Shown one piece after another: positions 11,522 to 29,361 of a stretch of 64,000 nucleotides of DNA. Location of the stretch: positions 8,838,967-8,902,966 of the forward strand of contig NC_051091.1 of the NCBI RefSeq assembly GCF_901709675.1. The letters run 5' to 3'. The DNA is from Syngnathus acus. Lineage: Eukaryota > Chordata > Actinopteri > Syngnathiformes > Syngnathidae. A program made the position numbers and the translations under genes. Position 1 is the first letter of the stretch. Every line of letters starts with the position of its first letter. The notes below the pieces were generated by a model, which was given only the letters and a program-made list of their open reading frames with translations, had not been told where the DNA came from and did not search any database.

Positions 11522-14500
11522 TCACTGCAGCAGCTCCTCCCATGAAATGGGTTTGGAGAAGACCTCTCGTTCCAGCCAGAGGTCGTAGTTCATTTGGAAG
11601 TCTTCAGGCAGGTCCACCCGCTGCCCCAGGACGCTTTGCAGGCAGTTGTCCACGGGAAGGAAGTCCGGGTTGCTTTGATTCTTGTCGTAGCGGCGACTGT
11701 TGAAGCGTTCGATGTTGGCACGCAGGGCACATTCCTCAGCTTGAAAGTCCCAGGGACGAGCGTCCAGATCTAACCACAAAAAATAAATAGGACAGGATGT
11801 AATAAAAAAGATTGGAAAAGTGAACCGTGGCTGTATATGGTTTGTGACATTGTGAAGAGTACCACAGAAACTAGTGGTACTGACAAATTGCACAGTATAG
11901 CTCAGATCTTTGGAGAACAATTTTAAAAGTTAAATGCATTTGGTATGAAACGTAACCAAATTGTATCTCATTGTGGAGAAATGAATTTAGAGACTTGGCG
12001 TCATCTCACCGTTTCCATAGGCCCAGTCGTCGTTCAGCCTATGTCGCACCTTCTGGTAGATGGCCGACATGGTCTTCATGTTGCTCTTCCGCCACTGGCG
12101 CCCAAGATATTTGGTCTGCACTTTGAGCAGCTTGAGGACGTAGAGCTGCATCATGGCTTGCTTCACCTTTAGCGCCCTCTTCAGGATGGGTGCAGACTTG
12201 AACACTACCAGCATCTGGGTGACAAATTTGTGAGCGAGTCTGAATATCTCGGATAGAATCATTCAGTTTACTGACTTTAGAACGGCTATCAGGAGGCAAA
12301 TATTTATGATCATGTTCATCTTTGAAGTCTCACTGTCACTGTTGGAGTCGGCTAGTCTACACTCACTGTATATTCACTTTGGATTAGATAATAATAGTCT
12401 ACTTTGAGGTTATGTTTGGTCAAAATGTGAGTTTGCCAGTATGCCACATCCAGTCTGAGATACTAATAAGGAAGTGAGCGTGAGGAAGGATCATGTGACT
12501 TGAAGACTCGTGAGTGTCTCATCACCATTGTTCTTGAGTGCTTCCACTTGGTCAGTTTATTGAGAATCCTCAGCAGGTTAATGCAAGAAAACAGGTTTCG
12601 CCAGCAAAACTGGTTGTTGTCTCCCGCTTCCTACAAAAACGTGTCATCAGTATTCAACGCTGATGGAAAAACAGCATTTTGCTCAACCTAACAATGGCCT
12701 ATAAAAGAATGACATGGAAACACTTGCCAAACTCTCCGCTGTTAATTCTGGGAGCTTGTGCACTACGCAGAACGGAAAGTCCAGCACTGAGATGCTGCAA
12801 AACATGAAAAACAGGATGATATTCCATAATAGTTTATGCTATGTTGTAAAATATAAAGTACCCGTTCTTAGCCGTGATGTAAGACATGATGTTCTGATTG
12901 AAGAACTTTAAAATGAGGGGGATGCAGTTGGCAAAAACCAGGTGTTGAGACATGTACTCAAACTGAGAAAACACAAAATATTTTTAAATGACTTCAAATT
13001 GCATGGATACCTCACCATATTCAGATTTGGCACATGCAAAACTGAAGTGAGCTGTACCTGGTAGATGTGGTTAAGTTTGAAGTGTTTGAGGAGCAGCAGT
13101 AGGATGGCTGAGATGGCCTTCACGATGATCTCTTTGTGTCGATTGACGTCGACGCCGAGTTTCATGCTCTGCAACACGGTGGTCCTGCAATAGGACCAAT
13201 TCGTTTCCCATCAATGTGTGAGAAAACAAGTTTCGAAAACGGTTTTATTATTGTGGTTATTGTTCACTGTGATTTTAAATGTTAAAGTACTTTGGAATTT
13301 TTGCCCATATTTGCCTCAATCCAATCAAAATTCTCAAAAGTGATACTACAATTATGCATCACTCACGGCATCTCCTCTGGCAGTACGTCTGCCAGAATGT
13401 TGATTGAATCCGTTTTGGCTTTGGAGGTCGGAGCTGCTGCGAGGAGAATCTTTAACAGAGCGATCTGAATGCCGACAAGATAGGAATTAAAGTCAATTAT
13501 GCATTCGTAACTGCCTTCAGGTGCTAAATTATAAACAAATGGCTGTTTTTAAGAAGGATCAGTCCAAATAAAAACATTATCAATTACAGCACAAATGGTG
13601 ACAAAATGTCCGCTGTGAGTGCACTAACCATGTACTGAGGTAATGTGGGTAGGATTCCCCGATAGAGCAGCTCAGTGGCACACATCTCAACTTCCTCTTC
13701 TCCCTATAAACCAGGAAGCACATACACACAAAAACATGATGCGTGTTCATCAGATATTTTTTTTTTCTCCTAAATTCACTCACCCCTGACAGAGGGGTTT
13801 TCTGATACTCTTCCTCCTTTGCGATCTGAATCTCGGCTATGGAGACGTATTTATGCTGAAAGGAAGATAGTGTCGGAAAAATTAGAGACAAAGAATTCAA
13901 TAGTAGGGGAGGATTTTTGAAGAATCATATGAAGTGCGGCAATACCTGCTTTAGTGTCTTGATGCTTTCGTGAATAGGTCTGGGTAAGCCGACAACCGTG
14001 TCGGTGTCACTGGGAGACGCACAAAAAATGATGGTTGCCTTACTGCGATTTTATGAGTATACAGCAAAATTCTTATTGTGCTTACCATCCAAGTGTGTAA
14101 CCTATAAATTTACTTCTGCTTGACTCCAGGAAATTTTCAATGTCCTTTTCCCTAATAAAAACAATGAATGTGGTATCAGCGAAATCTGTGAAACGAACCC
14201 AATGGAAAATGTGAACCCAAGTACCTGACTTTGGGAGCCCACGGCAACCCTTTGGGGAAGGAGACCCTCTCTGATGGAGGATGAGGAATAGGGGGCGGCA
14301 TGACCTCGTCCCTTTCCAGTGGGAAAGTCTCGACCTCTAATGAGTTGTCATTGTCGTCGTTGTCGTCCTCGTCCTCGCGGGGGTCGTCCGCCTTGTAAGG
14401 GTCCTTTTCGTTGAACGCATCTAGGTTGTCCTGTTTTATCAATGCCTGGATGAAGAGAAAACAGGTGAGGTGAATAAGAGTGGACGGATGAGTCTATTTG

Positions 14501-16840
14501 GCATCAAATCCTCTTTTATGATTGACACACTACAGAATGAAAAGTGGTTTGACAAGAATATCATGCCAACTGTTGATTTTTTTTTTCTTCACACGGTTAG
14601 TTTTTGCTGACATTTACACTAAGGCCAGCAACAACAGGTACCTTGTGTTCACGCCGCGCCCGCTTTTGTTGCTGCTCTATGAGGTCAGAGGCAGAGGCAG
14701 GAGGTGAAGCGGCCCTCATACTGCGTACAACCCGGATGCTATCTTCTGGCAGAGGGGGAAGGTCCAGCTTCTCACGCTTATGGACCTTTATGGTTTGAAG
14801 CTGCTCGAACCCTCCAAGTGTGAACTGAAGAATGAAGGAGGAGTTATCACTTGTAACTCTCCAGGCGACGTATAAGATTTGAAATATGTGACGTCAAATA
14901 CAGATGTCCTCATCACTCACCAGTATGCTTTTCCACAACAGCAGTAACACCTTCTTCATAGGGAAGTGAGGTGCGTGGCCACTGCAGAACTTAGTAACCA
15001 TCCCAAAGAGCATAACTGCAATTGGCTCGTTGTTGTATAGAGGAGAACCTGAAATGGAACGGATTAGCAGCAATATGATTGATGATACCGTTCTTCTGTT
15101 GGATTCCGTTAGATTTGGCAGGTGTTCCTAATGCTACGGCTGGAATGTACATTATAAAGCACGTCAAGGTGGCACATTGCTTCTTATTGTACCCACCTAG
15201 TTCGGCTCTAAAGGTTTCCCTGATAACTCCCCATTCGGCCAGGTCAGCTGGGTCGTCCTGCTGGATGGTTTCTACCATCAGGTACATGATGTTGATCAGC
15301 ACCCGCAAATCTGTGCTGTCAGCAAGAGAGATGGCTGGTTTTCTCACAGCGCTGCTACAGGCGGCGCTGTTGCTGAGCGAAAGAGGAAAAAGAAGTGATA
15401 TTCAGGAGTAGCTCAACTTTTTTTTTTTCTTTTACACTCGAGCGAAATGACCTTAAAGATATGAATCAAAGCGCTCACAATAGCCGAGGCATATGCTTAG
15501 CACCAAGCAAATTGGTTCTCATGAGCTGATTTTATAAAAATGTCATTAGTGTGGACATTATTACTTTTTTCTCTATTGATTGTGAAAGCCGCTGACATGG
15601 CCGAAATTAAAAGAAAAAGTGAATGACCTACTCAATTTCCATGTTGAGCAGTTCCACCAGAGCGGAAAAAGTTCCAACTTCCAGCAACAGGAATGTGTTG
15701 TATCTCATCCAATGCTGCACTTCAACCTCGGAATTGCACTCGCCAAAGGTTCCTACATTGTAGGATTAAGTATTAACGCAATAACAATGTTTGATTTTTT
15801 TCATTTTGAAAAGATATACTGCCATTAAAGACTGACCTTGCACCATGTACAGAATTGCTCTTGCAACCTTCAGCCTTTTCTCACGAGCAGTCACCTCCAG
15901 TCCATCAAGCATCCGCATGGCATGGGCCCTGTGCTGGGGTGCATCAAGCTCTGTCCACTTCTTATCACACACTGAGTGACAGTGGAAAAAATAGAACATA
16001 AATAGCATCACTCTTTATCATTGATTTAATGAGCTGGATGATACAAGCAGATACTTGACCACATACCATGTGTTTGGAATTCCTCCTCAAAACATGTTCT
16101 ATTGACGGAGAACTCTGGCCCTTCAGTGTAACTGTACAACTCTAGAACCCACAGAATAAAGTGTAAAACACTAAGATACACAAAGTAGACTTTTCTTTTT
16201 TTTACCTGACAGCTCTGCAGCCCACTTGTCGGTATCAGCATATTCAAACTCGAGGTCTGGGGACTCAGACAAGCCCTAGGTACAAAAAGAAACATTTTGT
16301 CCATTCAGACAATGAAAAATAATGGACAATAAGATACACTGCATACAAATAACACTTTCATTAATCATCATCAATATAGTAATTAATCGCCAAATGATAA
16401 CAAATCAGAAACCACCCTGTGACAGCTGAATCTCTCCATTGCTACATCCAATCTGCCCAGCTAACTGTAGCTCGTTAGCACAGGCTAAACTAAAATACCG
16501 TCGAGTATGACATTCATTTTAAATGGCAGAGCACTTAAACCAGCAGTGACAGTAGACAAGAAATGGACAATTTATTTTAGTGGAGTTTAAATGGTCCAAA
16601 TGTCAAGCTATCCTAACTGACTAGCTAGTAGCTAACGATGCTAAGAATTGGCTACGTCCGTTCGTAGTCTTTTGTGAAAACTACTACAGACGTAATAATA
16701 TAAAATGACTCGCTTTTGAATATGCTTACCTCTGAATCCTTTCTCTGGTTACGAGTGAATTCTCCCCTACTCTTGTTTGGCAGCATCGCTCTCTGTTTAT
16801 TGTTTACAACTAGCCCAGCGCCGTTTCCTCCGACCTCCAT
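11522..16840 (-). CDS. strip1: Striatin-interacting protein 1 (STRIPAK scaffold)
   Basis: STRIP1 (FAM40A) is a core scaffold of the STRIPAK phosphatase-kinase complex. The start at 16840 reads [16 protein letters not shown], close to the mammalian MEP...LIVNNKQ, followed by NRNQRKDSE-like sequence. Recognisable exons in order include [10 protein letters not shown]-like at 16216-16275, [18 protein letters not shown] near 15840-15930, [15 protein letters not shown] near 15300, [19 protein letters not shown] near 14400, [14 protein letters not shown] near 14300, [10 protein letters not shown] near 13830, [20 protein letters not shown] near 13120, and [20 protein letters not shown] near 12150. 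The last exon ends [20 protein letters not shown]. An acidic run ([11 protein letters not shown]) follows PYKADDPR. About 20 small exons; the frame looks intact. STRIP2 is less likely given the N-terminus and the ahcyl1 linkage. Confidence 0.95.
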
Positions 16841-16936
16841 TTTTTTTCAAGTGAGAACGTAGAACGGTAAAACTCCTCCCACAGCCAGCTACGTCACAGT
16901 CCGCCCCTGCTCACACAACGCCCCTATGTCGAAATA

Positions 16937-17283
16937 TAGTAATCCCTCGTTTTTCGCTGGGGTTACGTTCCAAGAAGCACCCGTGATAGGTGAAATCCGT
17001 GAAGTAGAAACCTTTATTATTTTACCAGTCTTATAACATTGAAACCAAAGGACAAAACATGTTTTCAGGCCCAAGCATTTGTTTAACTTTCTTCCAGATA
17101 TCAACAGTAAAATAGTCATTTTAAACATCAATACAAAGTACGTACTATATAGTGCGCCTCTGTGGCCTGACTCCGCTCTGTAATGTCTTTTTCTCCTGAA
17201 GCCATAACACAACGCACTGTGAAAAAATTCCGTGAAGAAGCAAGGCCATGATAGTTGAACCATGAAATAGCGAAGGATTACTG
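16937..17283. mobile_element. Pogo/Tc1-mariner-like MITE just upstream of strip1
   Basis: The left end TAGTAATCCCTCGTTTTTCG and the reverse complement of the right end (CAGTAATCCTTCGCTATTTC) form imperfect terminal inverted repeats of about 25-30 bp. TA dinucleotides flank both sides (16935-16936 and 17284-17285), consistent with a TA target duplication. The interior of about 290 bp has no transposase. Termini of the CAGTAATCCCTCGTTTATCG type are common in pogo/Tigger-like vertebrate elements; the assignment comes from memory, not a database search. Confidence 0.7.
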
Positions 17284-17564
17284 TATGTCTCTTTAAAGTG
17301 CATATGACCACCCTGTTTATTATTCATGTCATTTATTAGTGCTATATGACCAATAATCTTCCAAAGCTTTAGTAACTCATTATGAAATGATTTGCCATAG
17401 CCATTTGCTAAATTACCAGCAGTTTATTAAAGGGAACGGTGCACATGGATTTGCCACAGCATACAGTATTCTGTTGTGATTGCATTTTAAAACTAAATAC
17501 AGTTACTGTGCTCTCAAAGCCTACTTTAAAGCTAATAAATCATATCCATAACTTCCACGCCAAA

Positions 17565-17618
17565 GACTACATGTGTGCAACTAAAACTCACGACTACATG
17601 TGTGCAACTAAAACTCAC
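17565..17618. repeat. 27-bp exact tandem duplication
   Basis: The 27-bp unit beginning GACTACATGTGTGCAACTAA occurs twice in direct succession, at 17565-17591 and 17592-17618, with no visible mismatch. Two perfect copies suggest a recent duplication or an assembly stutter. Confidence 0.9.
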
Positions 17619-18045
17619 AGCGGTGTGCATGAATCCTGTTGACAACCATCAGCTAAAAAAACACATTCATATGTCCTGTCATATGACATAACACAAATTA
17701 AAACGCATTATTATTGATCAAAGCAACATGAATCTACCATTGAAGGCATGTTTAAGTGCTATAAGGAAAACATCATTAAAAGTCTTGATTGTGATTACAT
17801 GGAAAACAATCAAAGGAATAAATTACAAGGGCTATAACAGAGAACAAAACATTGTGTATTCACTTAAAATTACTGTTATGAAGACATGAGTAAGATCCCC
17901 CCCCCCCACCACTGCAGGATTAAATCATTTTTAACAGACGAAAACTGCATAGCGGAACACCATGTTGGTATCAGCAATACTTGCAAAAACAGACACATGT
18001 ACGGCAGATACAAACTGTACTGAGTCACAAGGCACTGTCAGCTGC

Positions 18046-18065
18046 GCCGTAACCATGGTTACGGC
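18046..18065. promoter_or_regulatory. Perfect 20-bp palindrome resembling an RFX X-box
   Basis: GCCGTAACCATGGTTACGGC is a perfect palindrome. Its core GTAACC-AT-GGTTAC fits the paired half-sites bound by RFX factors (GTNRCC, 0-3 bases, GGYNAC). It lies in the likely 3' UTR or downstream region of ahcyl1. Binding is inference. Confidence 0.4.
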
Positions 18066-19868
18066 ACTCAGCTTCCTGTGTCCTCATAGATAAGTTTACC
18101 TTTGGTTCATATGCTCTTGAAATTACAAATGCAACGGTGACATAGTAGCTCACGCAAGGCTACTTTTAAATTAAACTCAGTGGATAGAAAGAAAAACTTC
18201 AATGCACAAATCTGCAAAAAGGTGCTAAAATGAAAGGCCAAATGAGTAGATTTTATCATTTGAGATAGTAATTAAGTGGCCCACATAGTAAAGATCGAAT
18301 GCATGTCGGAACACATAAAAGCAAGACTCTATCTCAGCTAAATAATTCAACATGGTCTTTAAAATTTAAAACACAAGAAGTACAGAAATAATCTAATTGT
18401 ACGTGTGATAAGAAGCCTCACAATTGGTAGCAGGTTGAACTGAAAAATGTGAGCAGTGCAAAAAGCACAAGAATGTACAGCTAACTATAACATCTCTAAA
18501 AAGATACCAAAGCTCGTCATTGTTCCAGATGTCTTTGTTACAAAAATATTGCGAGAAAAATCTTTAGACAAATCTCACAACGCATATTTTGTGTATGGGT
18601 GTGTTGTTTTTAGAAACTCCACCGAGATGATCTATTGGTGGCTGTGTATACAGTACAAAACAATGTTCTAGACTTTGCAGAGCATGCAGTGTGTGACTCA
18701 CGTGTTCTAGACACAATAGAATACGCAGCATTACGCTTTCACAGTGGACTACTTCATTTCATCTATTTGATTACATCCTAAGACTGACATCAACGCTTAT
18801 AGGCCAGAGGTCACCAATGTGAGGAGCTCATGGACCTGTTTAAAATTTGCCCACCAGTAATTTCCTCGGAATTTTGCAGAAGTGATCCTTTGAAAACGTA
18901 AACAATTGGAGGCTAGATTAATAGGAATAAAGTGTTGCATAATAATTTATTTTTTTCCAACATGCTTAAATTAGTCATGTTAGAAATCATTATCATGTTT
19001 TAACCTAGACAAAAACAAACACTTTAATCAGTATCCAAAAGAGCAGCTCTCAGTTTCCAAACAAATTGGTGACCTCTGCTATAGACATCCCTGTTTTTAA
19101 CCGCCCTGAGTTGCATGCACCGTCTTATCATTCTTTTTACGAACAAATCAACGTTTTCTGGGATCATCAAGTACGAGATTTAGTTTACATACAGGTGGTG
19201 ATTCTTCACGGAGACTTGACACTACAGAGGCAAGAACATTTCTTCTCTAGCTTATCATTTGGAATGTGATTCAGTCAGCAAGTAACCAAAGTTTTCCGCC
19301 TGCAGGACGGTATCAAATGCCAACGTATTTTATGGCTCATTTAGAAGCGCAGGTAAGTGCTACAAGGGACTAAGTAGAAAAAAAATGAATTATTGAATAA
19401 TATTTGCATACCAATACTGTTGTTTGGTCCATATACTATCGATGACTCATTATTGTTAAAATTAGACAAGGTTAGACTTGCCGTCGACAGTGGCCATGTC
19501 TCATACATAATGTTGATGGACAATTATAAGTAGCAGTCAGGTTAAAAGATTTCACAGATTCCCTTGCACAAGGTTATAAAACATCACATCCCAGGGAATT
19601 AATTTCTTTCCATCACATAAGGTGAACCATTACTATTTTAAATATGTGAGCCTTCCCTTTTACAGTTATTTGGCACAAAATTCTAAATACATTTGTGTGT
19701 TAATGTGGACTACCACAAGCATTTCTGTGAAATAAAGTAGATGAAACGAATATGAACATACACTAAAATGTCTTCTTGCGTAGACTACAAAATAGGACAT
19801 ACACTAACAGGTCTTGTGTCTTGGCTGTCATCAACACATGGGCGTGCCGAGGTGTCGCTTTTTGCAAG

Positions 19869-25262
<5,394 letters not shown>

Positions 25263-26086
25263 GGTCGGCGGCGGCCTGTCAGTAGTTACCAGGACAAGAA
25301 CGAAAGCCTTCGGTAGACGTCGTGCCGATTAAGTCCTTCGTCTCTCTGCCTGTCGACGTCAGACGATTGCTGGACAAATGCTTGCGAGCTTTGTGGTACC
25401 AACGAGGGGGGGGAAGGATTCTCAAATGACGCAGTGTATAATGTAAAGTATAGAGTTTTTTTTTTTTTAGCGCTGTGAGTGTCGCTGTTATGTTGGTAGC
25501 CTGAGTGAGGTCGTGCTGTTCCTCGGACGAGCTCAACTGTCACCTGCTGCCCCAGCTGAGTGAGTTTGTGGGCGGTGGCGAACGGGCTGTGGGGGCGTTT
25601 CCCTCGACAAGGAGCGTTCACGAGTATTGGAATTCTGTAACTCCTAATATTTTGTATGTCTTTTGATGATTCTAATTTGCAAATGTTCAAGACAGAGACA
25701 TGCTCCTAACTTTGCACATTTTGTTTCCTTTTCCTTTTTTTGCCTTTGAATGTATCCAAACCGTCAAAATGTTTTTTAAAGTAGGACTTCAAGCATGGCC
25801 GATTCAGCATAGGAAACACAACCCATTTAAAAATTTGATGGCAATAAAAATGGATTCATTAAAAAAAATATATAAATGTCTAACGTTATCATTGGCATTA
25901 CATGGAAATGACCCAGTTGCATTTTAAGTCGGAGCTAGGGGACCTAAAATTGCCCCGCCCTCCCAGGACGACGAGGGTAACTGGATGCGGACGATACAAC
26001 ACGCCATTTTCCATCGACAGCGGAAAAGGTACATTACGTTCCAAGAAAGCGCAAAGCAAATCAAACTCCTAATCAACATCGATAAG
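25263..26086. promoter_or_regulatory. Divergent ahcyl1/srsf3 promoter region and srsf3 noncoding exon 1
   Basis: The two genes are transcribed away from each other. The ahcyl1 5' UTR lies from 25263 leftward in transcript sense, in a GC-richer block to about 25620. On the other side, a likely srsf3 noncoding first exon ends at 26086 with the donor AAG|GTAGGAAG, and the start codon is in exon 2 at 26720, as in mammals. I see no TATA box; exact start sites cannot be fixed by eye. Confidence 0.5.
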
Positions 26087-26719
26087 GTAGGAAGCCTTTT
26101 CATCATCATCATGTACGTGAGCATGTAGCCTTGCATCATTGTTCGTGTTATTAATTGGAGACAAATATTTGATCCTTTGTTTGCTTTCTGTGACCGAAGG
26201 GTGAGGCCTTGAAACAGGCGACGGCCATTTTAGCTGTTCTCGTGCTAGCCGTTAGCTTCGACGGGACGAAACAATGCCGTTTTATGCGAGTTACACATTT
26301 AAATGGCTGAGATGGTGCAACACCACTTTGTTGATTATGTTACCAATGGACGATTTGTTAACTGTGAGACTCCGGGAGCAACTCCCTTTTGCTCTAAGAC
26401 TAGCATAGCCGATCTTGAAAAATGGGCCGGGGCCTTTTCTGACTGTCCTCCCTCCAAGACGGTATGTGATGAAGGATGTTTGTAACACAATATGGATGTA
26501 ATGTAAAAGCTAAACGTTAATGCATCATTCGATCGACGTGTTTTTGTCTCTCACGTGTTGATACGTGTTGCATTTTTTCTTTTTTTCATTTCCCGCTCGA
26601 AACAATTGATCATATCATAGATGTTGATGTAAACTGCCTTACCAATGTGATCAAGTGATTGTAAGTTTAACCAGTAAAATATCCTTAATTTTAAACATCC
26701 CACTTTTACAGATCCAGCC

Positions 26720-29361
26720 ATGCACCGTGAATGTCCACTTGACTGCAAAGTCTACGTTGGAAATCTGGGCAACAATGGAAACAAGACCGAGTTAGAAAGG
26801 TCGTTCAGTTACTATGGGCCTCTCCGCAGTGTGTGGGTGGCGAGAAACCCCCCAGGCTTTGCCTTTGTTGAATTTGAAGACCCCAGAGATGCTACTGATG
26901 CGGTGCGAGAGCTTGACGGAAGGTAGGGATTGAGCACAACTAAACGTGAGATACAATCAGGAATATGGAAACTAATTTCATATTTTCTGGTTTGTCTAGA
27001 ACATTGTGTGGTTGCCGTGTGCGAGTAGAGCTGTCCAACGGGGAGAAACGCAGTCGCTCCCGCGGCGCCCCGCCATCGTGGAGCAGACGTCCCAGAGACC
27101 GAGATGATTACAGGCGGCGTAGTCCACCGGCAAGGCGGAGGTGACACTGCGAGATGTTTTTGACTTTGGTCGGCCATAGCCTACATTTGTAATCATGGCA
27201 ATTTCCGCCGTCACTGTCATTCGCGGGATACTTTCCAAATTGGGGATAGTTTTGTCTTTTTATGTGTGATTGTTCCATTTGTAAAGGCTTGTTATCAATA
27301 TCGGTGACAGTATCATTTTATAGGGACAATTAAATAGAACCAATATTAGTATAAGATGAAAATAGAAGCTTCCATTATATTTTGTAGTCCCTGCGAAGTG
27401 ATTTGACTACATACTGTATGTTTTGGTGCTTCGTCCCCTAGCAAGCAAGGCCTTGTTAATTTTAAAAGTCTTAGGTTGGAGATGGTCTCGTTGCTCTTTC
27501 CAATGCAGTAGAAGCTCCGTTCCAAAACGTCTGGCTAAAACGAAATTGTACAAAAATATTTCTTGTAGTAAGTAACTCCAATTAGTATTTTCAGACTAGA
27601 AGTTTTTTTTTTTCTTCAACTTTTACCCAAAGTTAACGTAATCACTTTGCTGGGACTGCATCGTCTAGCAGTTTTCTAGATTAAACGATAGATCGTAAGC
27701 TTTAAGCACCAAGTACGCAATCGACTCAAGAGGTTGTTTCTACATTGACTGTATGAAATCACCCAAAAGTTGTTAAACTGGGAAAAGGTTGTAAGAGTGC
27801 CAAATGTGATGCATTTCCTTTTTGATTGAGGATGCTTTTTATTTTCCATATATATTAATAAGAATGAAACCCGTTGCAGAGCCACCACCATGCCTCTTCT
27901 CACCACCCTCAGAGTCAATCAACTAGTCCTCTTTCAGCATCATGTGACTGCTGACCATCGTGCCTCAATCAGCTTGACTGGTGCTGTCACATGACCCAGG
28001 CATGGCCAGTCGTCAGGTTGCACCAGGCCATTGGTTCCTCATCATGCTCTTCTCAGCCACCTCCTCCTTCAACCTTAACCCAAACGGCAGCGGCCCACCT
28101 CACATTCCAATCAGCGTATCGCGTTTCCAAATGTCGACAACCTACCAGCGGCAGCCTTCGGCTAACCAATTAAAGCAGGAAAAAAGCCGCAGCCAGCCCC
28201 CCCGCCTGCCTGCCGCCTTATCACCTCGCAGCATCTGGCCAGGCCTATTCTGCCAATTCTTCCTACCCGGCCTACAGTCTGCCTCCCTTTCGTCATATCT
28301 AGCTTGTTGAAAACCAAAAATACTAGTAAGTTTTCCTGCTTCATTCAGTACACTGATAACAGTTTTAAAAGTGAAGAGACAGCTGGTTTAGAGGTTTTTC
28401 TTTTTTTAACATACAAGTTTGTCATTTTTGTCCTCACCCATTACTGTAACTTCTTTTTTTCCCCCCTTCCCTAAAAGGTGAAGGGCCCACCATCAAATGT
28501 CCGGAAACTTGTCCAGACATTAAATTAGACGTATAAGGGGGTTTGAGCATAGTTATCAACTCATTTATTCTGAATTAATTTGGCTACTTGGTTGTTTCCA
28601 AACGTTGTCGTGGTGAGCATGCAGTGGACCAGTAAGACGTTAATCCTACAAAAGTGCCAGTCCCTGGGGTGGCGTCCTATCTTCGCGTAGGGCCAGTTGG
28701 TGTTATTAGTTGGCTCATCTCGAGGCTTTGGCTTTATTTGCAATTCTAACGGTAGTTGTTGAATGGACCTTGTCCTGTGGGTTAGGTGAGACCTTCTGAA
28801 GGGTGTATTGGCATACGGCCTAATGCTAGTATAGTTTGTAAAACCTTAGTCCAGTCCTGATGGGGGTCCACAAACTAACATGGGTTGTGTGTAAAGGTCT
28901 AGCCATGAGGGATGCGTCAGTTGAGGTTTTTAACATTTTCGTATTTTCCCCACACAGATCTCCACGCAGGAGGAGCTTCAGTCGCAGCCGCAGCAGGTAT
29001 GTCACTTTTCGACATGATCGTTCAAACTCGGGCTTCGACTGTGATAATCGTGTCATGTTTTTGTGGCAACAAGATATTATCGAGATGAGCTACTCAAGTC
29101 TCGCTCAGCCAAACATGGTAGTAGATTTAATGGGCTGTTTGTTTCTTTTATGCAGGTCTTTCTCAAGAGACAGGAGGAGGGAGCGGTCCCTCTCTCGGGA
29201 CAGGAACCACAAACCTTCAAGGTCCTTCTCTCGGTCAAGGAGGTATATAGCCTTGAATCCTTTAAAATACGATTGGAGCTTTCAGCGCTCCGTTGACTAA
29301 ATCGCAACTTTTTGTGCCTCTCTCTTTTCACAGTCGCTCCAGATCTAATGACAGAAAGTAG
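26720..29361 (+). CDS. srsf3: Serine/arginine-rich splicing factor 3
   Basis: SRSF3 (SRp20) binds pyrimidine-rich RNA and controls splicing, export and 3' end choice. Coding exons are 26720-26922, 27000-27140, 28958-28996, 29156-29242 and 29334-29361, giving 498 nt and 165 aa (human 164). The RRM has RNP2 VYVGNL near residues 10-15 and RNP1-type FAFVEFED near residues 48-55. The linker [20 protein letters not shown] precedes an RS domain ending [11 protein letters not shown]. All introns follow GT-AG with matching phases. A likely poison exon lies in the 1.8 kb intron between the second and third coding exons. Upstream it is divergent from ahcyl1; downstream is cdkn1a, the same order as human 6p21. 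Confidence 0.97.
27880..28325 (+). other. srsf3: Predicted srsf3 poison (nonsense) cassette exon
   Basis: The block begins after a CAG at 27879 (alternatively after CTCAG at 27912) and ends at 28325 before a consensus donor GTAAGT at 28326. It is 446 or 413 nt long; the mammalian SRSF3 poison exon is about 456 nt. The two possible acceptors differ by 33 nt, so either keeps the frame. Joined to the preceding exon at 27140 (phase 2), translation reaches TGA at 27992-27994, far upstream of the normal end. Base composition is C-rich and unlike the flanking AT-rich intron. Inclusion would truncate the RS domain and expose the mRNA to nonsense-mediated decay, the known SRSF3 autoregulation. Confidence 0.75.

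Larger units (their letters stand above)
17286..19868 (-). other. Probable ahcyl1 3' UTR and spacer
   Basis: No gene is recognisable. Its position downstream of the ahcyl1 stop at 19869 and reverse-strand AATAAA signals (for example about 17423-17428) suggest a long 3' UTR of roughly 2.4 kb. It also contains a 27-bp tandem duplication at 17565-17618, an 11-base C run near 17897-17907 and a 20-bp palindrome at 18046-18065. Confidence 0.45.

Noticed and set aside
17565-17618. Possible CRISPR-like repeat
   Set aside because: Only two adjoining 27-bp copies with no spacers, in a vertebrate genome; it is a simple tandem duplication.
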